Assembly (NCBI GenBank): GCA_009192285.1
Contig: WBVU01000003.1
Location: forward strand, 3,689,973 to 3,753,972
From: Morchella semilibera
Lineage: Eukaryota; Ascomycota; Pezizomycetes; Pezizales; Morchellaceae
Direction: 5' to 3'
Length of the DNA stretch: 64,000 bases
Position numbers and translations under genes: made by a program. Shown one piece after another: positions 59,069 to 64,000 of the stretch. The first letter of the stretch is position 1. Each line of letters starts with the position of its first letter. The notes beneath the pieces were generated by a model. The model did not search any database and was not told the origin of the DNA. It was given only the letters and a program-made list of their open reading frames with translations.

Positions 59069-62000
59069 ATGTCGTCCCTCGAGGCGAAGCTGGACAAGAT
59101 CCGGTCCCCAAATCTGCAGAACCAGAAGCAGGTCTGTCTGTCTGAATTCTGAATCCGAATCTCCCCCTCCTCCCTCTCTCCTCCAATTGACCCCTCACCC
59201 CTCCCCTACTTGATACTCCCATCTAATTGACCCTTACTGACCTCCTCCTCACAGGTAGCAATTGTCCTCACCGCCGTCGAGGATATCCTCAAGACCCAGC
59301 AAACCTCCCCCACCCCCACCGCCTACTTCGCCGCCCTCCTCTCCCTCCTCCCGCAATCCCTCTCCCCCACAGCAATCACCAACCCCGAGCTCGCAACATC
59401 AACAATCTACCTCCTCGACACCGTCGCGCCCTTCGCCCCCGCGCCCCTCCTCCGCTCCCGCTTCACCCAGATCCTAACGCACCTCGTACCGGCGCTGACC
59501 CACCCGGCGGCCGACGCCCCGCTGCTGCGCAGCAGCATCGGCGTCCTCGAGGCGCTCCTGAAGGCGCAGGACAACGCGGCCTGGGCCATCCCCCAGAAGG
59601 ACATTGGGCCGCGCAGGGCTGTGGCAGGCCTGCTGAACCTGGGCTTCGACGAGAGGCCAAAAGTGCGCAAGAGGGCGCAGGAGGCCGTCACAAACGTGCT
59701 CAAGAACCCCCCGCCCAGCCCGAGCGTGGAGCATCCGGCGGCAGACATGTGTGCCGGTGCGGCACTGAGCGGGGTCTCGGCGCTCGCGGGGGGCGCCGCC
59801 GCCACCGCCGTGGTGGTGGGGAAGGGGAAGGGGGAGCAGCACGAGCCGAGGCTCATGCATGCGCTGCAGCTGCTCCGCGCCGTGTGTGCCGCGGGCGGGT
59901 GGCCGGCAAAGAGGGTGGAGGCGCTGTGCGAGGTGCTGCTGGGGATCGCGAGGAGCAGCAACGAGTACCTCATGATGGCCGCGTTCGGCGTGTTTGAGGA
60001 GCTGTTTGCGAGCCTGGCGGACGAGGTGGCGGGCGCGAAGCTGCCCGGCGTGTTGGCCGCGATCATGGAGTTGAGGCCGGCAAAGGGGGATTCGCAGCTG
60101 GTGCCGGCCTGGCTGGCGGTCGTCGCGCGCGGATACGAGGTGTTTGCCGTCGTGGACGAGGACGTGGCGTTTGCGGCGCTGCCGGGCCTGTTTGAGACTG
60201 TCGCCGGGTTCCTGGAGGCCGCGGCGTACAACGTGAGGGTGTCGGCCGCGCAGTGTCTGGTCTCGCTGGCCACCACGGTCATCCCGGATAGGGCGCTGCT
60301 GGACGTGACGAGGAGCACGGGGAACGTACTTGCGAAGGTGGCGGCCACCACCAATGGACTGCTCAGCGTGCGGTACCAGGGCGCCTGGAAGGAGGTGTTT
60401 GATGTCCTGGTGGCCCTCTTCGACAAGCTGCTGTGGCGCGCGACTCCCATCCTCAACGACGCGGTCAAGATGATTGGGGGGCTGCGCTCGAACGAGGGGT
60501 TCCAGGGGAAGAAGGAGGCGGACGAGGTGCTCGGCCACGCGGTGAGGGCCATGGGTCCAGACGCCGTGCTCGCGCTGCTGCCCCTCAACCTGGTGGCGCC
60601 GAAGCCCGGGGCGCCGGGGAGAGCGTGGATGCTGCCCGTGCTGAGGGAGTATGTGGGCAATACGAGGCTAGGACACTTCAGAGAGGTGTTTGTGCCCATG
60701 AGTGAGGCCTTCTTTCAGAAGGTGGTGGAGTTTGGGGATGCGGAGAAGACGGTCGAGATCAAGATCTTTGAGACGCTGGTGGGGCAGATCTGGGCGCTGT
60801 TTCCGGGGTATTGCGAGCTGCCGCTGGATTTGAATGAGGTGAGGTTTCTTCCTGGGGGCGCGAGTGATTGATAGTGATCGGACGCATGGATTGATTGATT
60901 CTGGGGGAAATGATCATTGGCTAATCATATCCTGCTGGTTTATAGGCATTCGACCAATCCTTCGCAGAACTCCTCGCAAACGTCCTCTACCAGAAGGTCG
61001 AACTCCGCTCCGACATCTGTAAAGGTCTTCAGTCCCTCGTCGATACCAATAAAGCCATCCTCGAGCTCGTCACCGACGCCGACGACGAAGACCTTGTCGC
61101 CCAGCGCCGCGTCTCCAAGGCCGACGCTCAGCGCAATATCGCCCATCTTGCCTCCTTCTCCGGAAACCTCCTCGCCGTCCTCTTCAACGTATACAGCACG
61201 ACGCTGCCCCAATACCGCGGGTTCATCCTCAAGTGTCTCAACAGCTTCCTCAGCATCACACCGCACGACGAGCTCATGGCGACCTTCTCAAAGGTCACGA
61301 CCATGCTCGAGGGTGCGCTCGCGGAGGCGCAGGCGGAGAAGCCAAAGGAGAAGGAGAAGCCCAGCGTGGATAGGATGCCGCCCATGGCGCACACGCTGAT
61401 GGACCTGGTCATTGCCATCACGCCGTACCTGCCACAGGAGAGCCACCAGAGCCTGTTCATGATCTTTGCAGCCACCGTCAACAACAGCGCAGACCCGCAG
61501 CTGCAGAAGAAGGCGTACAAGGTTGTCCCGCGCCTCGCAGAGACCGAGCTCGGCCGCACAGCCCTCCAGCAGAAGAGCATCGAGCTGCAAAAGTTCCTGA
61601 TCGACGCCGCGGAGAAGGCGACCCCCCCGGCGCGCCGCGACCGCCTGGCGGCGCTGGCACAGCTGGTCGAGTTTTTGCCCGAGAGCGACCTGCACTTCAT
61701 CCCCAGCGTGCTCTCGGAGGTTGTCATCTCCGCGAAGGAGGTCAACGAGAAGGCGCGCACGGCCGCCTTCGACCTGCTCGTCCTGATGGGCCAGAAGATG
61801 AAGGCGGGCGGCACGGTGGTCAACCGGCTCGTCGCACACATGCCCGGCGATGCGCCGGACGTGGCGGCATCGCTCGACGAGTATGTCACCATGATCTCGG
61901 CGGGGCTGGCGGGGTCAACGCCGCACATGATCAGCGCGTCCATCACGGCGCTGACGCGCGTGCTCTACCAGTTCAAGGACGACATCCGGCGCGAGCTCGT

Positions 62001-63059
62001 CGACGAGATGGTCAGCACGCTGGACCTCTTCCTGACGAGCAAGAACAGGGAGATTGTCAGGTCCGTGCTGGGCTTTGTGAAGGTGTGTGTGATCTCGCTG
62101 CCGAAGGAGCTCATGGCGCCGCGCCTGGCGACGCTGGTGCCAAACTTGATGGTGTGGAGCCACGAGCATAAGGCGCACTTCAAGGCGAAGGTGAAGCACA
62201 TCGTCGAGCGCATGATCAGGCGGTTTGGCTACGAGGTGGTCGAGAGGCATGTCCCGGAGGAGGACAAGAAGCTCGTGGTCAATATCAGAAAGACGAGGGA
62301 CCGCAAGAAGAGGCATAAGGAGGCTGCGGCCGGCGAAGACGAGGAGGAGAAGCCCGTTCAAAAGGTTTGTATCATCATCCTCTCCCCATCCAATAATATA
62401 TCTACATAGAGCTAACACCCCCGCCACAGAAACGCCAATCCAAATTCGCCTCCGAGTTCGAAGAAGCAATCTACGGCTCCGACAGCGACAGCGACAGCGA
62501 CCCCGGCTCCGACGCCGAACCCGCCGCGGGCAAGCACCGCCGCAAGGGCACAACAAGCGCCTACATCGTCGAAGACGAAGACGAGCCGCTCGACCTCCTC
62601 GACCGAAAGTCGCTCGCCCACATCTCGTCCACAAAGCCCCAGCGCGTACGCATCGGCGACCGCAAGAAGCCAAACGCACCGAGGCCCAAGACCAACGAGG
62701 ACGGCAAGCTCGTCCTCGGCCCCAACGACGACGATAACTACGAGAAGCCCGGCGGGGAGGACGTCGACATGGCGGCGGCGGCGACGGCGGCGGCGGCAGG
62801 CGTGGATGCGTATGTCGAGGCTATCACGGGCCGTGATGCGCCCAGGCGTGGGCAGAGGAATAGGGTCAAGTTCTCGAATAGGAGGGGGAAGGACGAGGAG
62901 GGGGACGAGGAGATGGGGGGGGAGGAGGAGGACGGCGCAGCGGCGTCGTCGGGGTATTCGTCGGGGGGGAAGAGGGCGGGTGGTAGGAAGGGGCTGGGCG
63001 CGAAGGGGGTTAAGGGGGCAAGGGTGGCGAAGGGGAGGGGGGGACATAGGAAGAGGTAG
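59069..63059 (+). CDS. RRP12: Ribosome assembly protein RRP12
   Basis: Four exons (59069-59131, 59255-60838, 60946-62364, 62430-63059) give 1231 residues, against 1228 in yeast. The first exon is only 21 codons (MSSLEAKLDKIRSPNLQNQ). The body is a HEAT-repeat solenoid with the NUC173 signature region (GPRRAVAGLLNLGFDERPKV). Later helices include RGFILKCLNSFLSITPHDEL, DLLVLMGQKMKAGGTVV and SVLGFVKVCVISLPKELM. The end is KAKVKHIVERMIRRFGYEVV, then an acidic/serine run and a basic glycine-rich tail ending GRGGHRKR. Rrp12 helps export and mature pre-40S and pre-60S particles (family knowledge). Exons are very GC-rich with G/C-ending codons, which makes long antisense open frames that are not genes. 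Introns are GT-AG. Confidence 0.95.
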
Positions 63060-63190
63060 AAAAAGGGTCCGTATTTTTGTATATTTTAAAAGTTGTTTTG
63101 GTTTGTCTGTGCTGTATGTAACAATTAGTCTGTGGTTCATGGGTTATCACTCGCGTGCTTTTGTGTGGTTGGATGTAGTAGTACAGCCCC

Positions 63191-63395
63191 GTTCGAAAAG
63201 TCCTGGCACCCTCCTATATGTCTGTTTACGAATTCTAACCCACCAACAACCATTTCTCCTACGCATACTCAAAAATTGATAGGTATGGCCGTAATGAAGA
63301 TATTGTAGCTCTCCATTACTATAGTCACAGAATTAGAAAATAGAAAAAGTAGTTACCCTCGTACCCCCGACCCGGGGGTGCCAGGACCTTTCGAC
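63191..63395. mobile_element. Short TIR element (MITE), Tc1/mariner-like ends
   Basis: A 205-bp segment is bounded by imperfect inverted repeats of about 22 bp. The left end is GTTCGAAAAGTCCTGGCACC; the right end, reversed, is GTCGAAAGGTCCTGGCACCC. There is no coding capacity inside, so it would be non-autonomous. The ends resemble fungal Tc1/mariner-type elements in style, but no clean target duplication was seen. It lies 130 bp past RRP12. Confidence 0.6.
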
Positions 63396-63544
63396 CCAAA
63401 AACCTTACCCCACCGCCCCCAACCCCACAAAACAGAGCATAGACCTGTAGTCTTGAAAACCAAAGACGCACCCTCGATCCGCACTGCTTCCTCCTCACGG
63501 CCGGGGTATGGCACCTCCAGAATTCACCCTTATGTCGGGCTGGG

Positions 63545-63837
63545 TAGGGTTAGGTATTGAGAGCGGGCTTGTATACAAACCCTAACCCATTGTGGAGGTC
63601 TCTCGAGGGCCAACTACCGTCACGGGGTTGGCCTCTTGGGCACAGTAACTTGGGGTGTGAATGGCTGGCGGACTGTGGAGCGACTTTAATTAGTTTACAC
63701 CACTGCGGCAGGCATGAAGTGGAATGCCTCGAGACGGCCTCCTGCCCATTATTATCAACTACATGTACGGTCGAGGGGTACAGAGTCGTACCCTTGTGTG
63801 GGAGGAACCCTTATGAACGATTGAGGGTTAGGGTTAT
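63545..63837. repeat. Scattered telomere-like TTAGGG motifs
   Basis: AGGGTTAGG (63545), AAACCCTAACCC (63577-63588) and GAGGGTTAGGGTTATG (about 63822-63837) occur within 300 bp. They are one or two units each, in both orientations, so they are interstitial rather than a telomere. Confidence 0.65.
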
Positions 63838-64000
63838 GATTGAGAATTGTAGAGGAAATTCTTTTTGGCTACGATATTTAAGTAATTCCATCTCACCCAT
63901 CACTTCCGCACCTTATTAATCCTGCCAACCCCTCTTCTATAAGGGTAATGCATTAAAAAAAAACCCTTACTCCCATCGGTCACAGTCTTATGCATTCCAT

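Larger units (their letters stand above)
63060..64000. other. Distal spacer, no gene seen
   Basis: It contains the 3' end of RRP12, a short inverted-repeat element (63191-63395), telomere-like motifs and one TACATGTA (63760). No coding pattern is seen up to the window edge. Confidence 0.55.

Noticed and set aside
59407-60699. Long minus-strand open frames (430 and 354 codons) across RRP12
   Set aside because: Shadows of a GC-rich exon; RRP12 homology fixes the coding strand.

Overview
The window is nuclear DNA of a filamentous ascomycete (Pezizomycotina). The evidence is short GT-AG introns (mostly 50-90 nt), fungus-specific families (a fungal rhodopsin-domain membrane protein, MIM2, a GH76 mannanase-like enzyme), and fungal forms of SPB4, RRP12, GAR1 and TFC6. 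The intron-rich malic enzyme (13 exons) and the long repeat-filled spacers suggest an early-diverging class such as Pezizomycetes, but that is only an inference. I rebuilt nineteen protein genes exon by exon and checked that each reading frame stays open across its splice junctions. I found no convincing tRNA, rRNA or snRNA gene, no CRISPR array, no retroelement and no large transposon.

Left part (1-27.6 kb, rather AT-rich): a ZNF511-like zinc-finger protein; GAR1 (H/ACA snoRNP); an alpha/beta hydrolase; SPB4 (60S assembly helicase) head-to-head with mitochondrial ribosomal protein uL22m; a GNAT acetyltransferase; cystathionine gamma-synthase; a small predicted mitochondrial protein hidden in three exons; MIM2 head-to-head with a BuGZ/ZNF207-like zinc-finger protein; malic enzyme; and a rhodopsin-domain membrane protein.

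Middle (27.6-43.4 kb): two very long spacers (8.8 and 6.0 kb), full of microsatellites, homopolymer runs and the palindrome TACATGTA, flank one intronless gene. That gene encodes a disordered protein carrying a PP1-docking type motif.

Right part (43.4-63.1 kb, strongly GC-rich exons): the mitochondrial calcium uniporter MCU, with a perfect CRE palindrome upstream; a 1326-residue low-complexity/coiled-coil protein; a secreted GH76-like enzyme; the tRNA adenosine deaminase TAD2 head-to-head with the TFIIIC subunit TFC6; and RRP12. The last kilobase has a 205-bp terminal-inverted-repeat element and scattered telomere-like TTAGGG motifs.

Two themes connect the genes. One is making the translation machinery (GAR1, SPB4, uL22m, TAD2, TFC6, RRP12), with two head-to-head promoters pairing functionally related genes. 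The other is mitochondrial function (uL22m, MIM2, the 225-residue protein, malic enzyme, MCU). The most unusual signal is the palindromic octamer TACATGTA: I counted 32 copies, all in spacers and none in an exon, often at the centre of longer perfect palindromes or in pairs.
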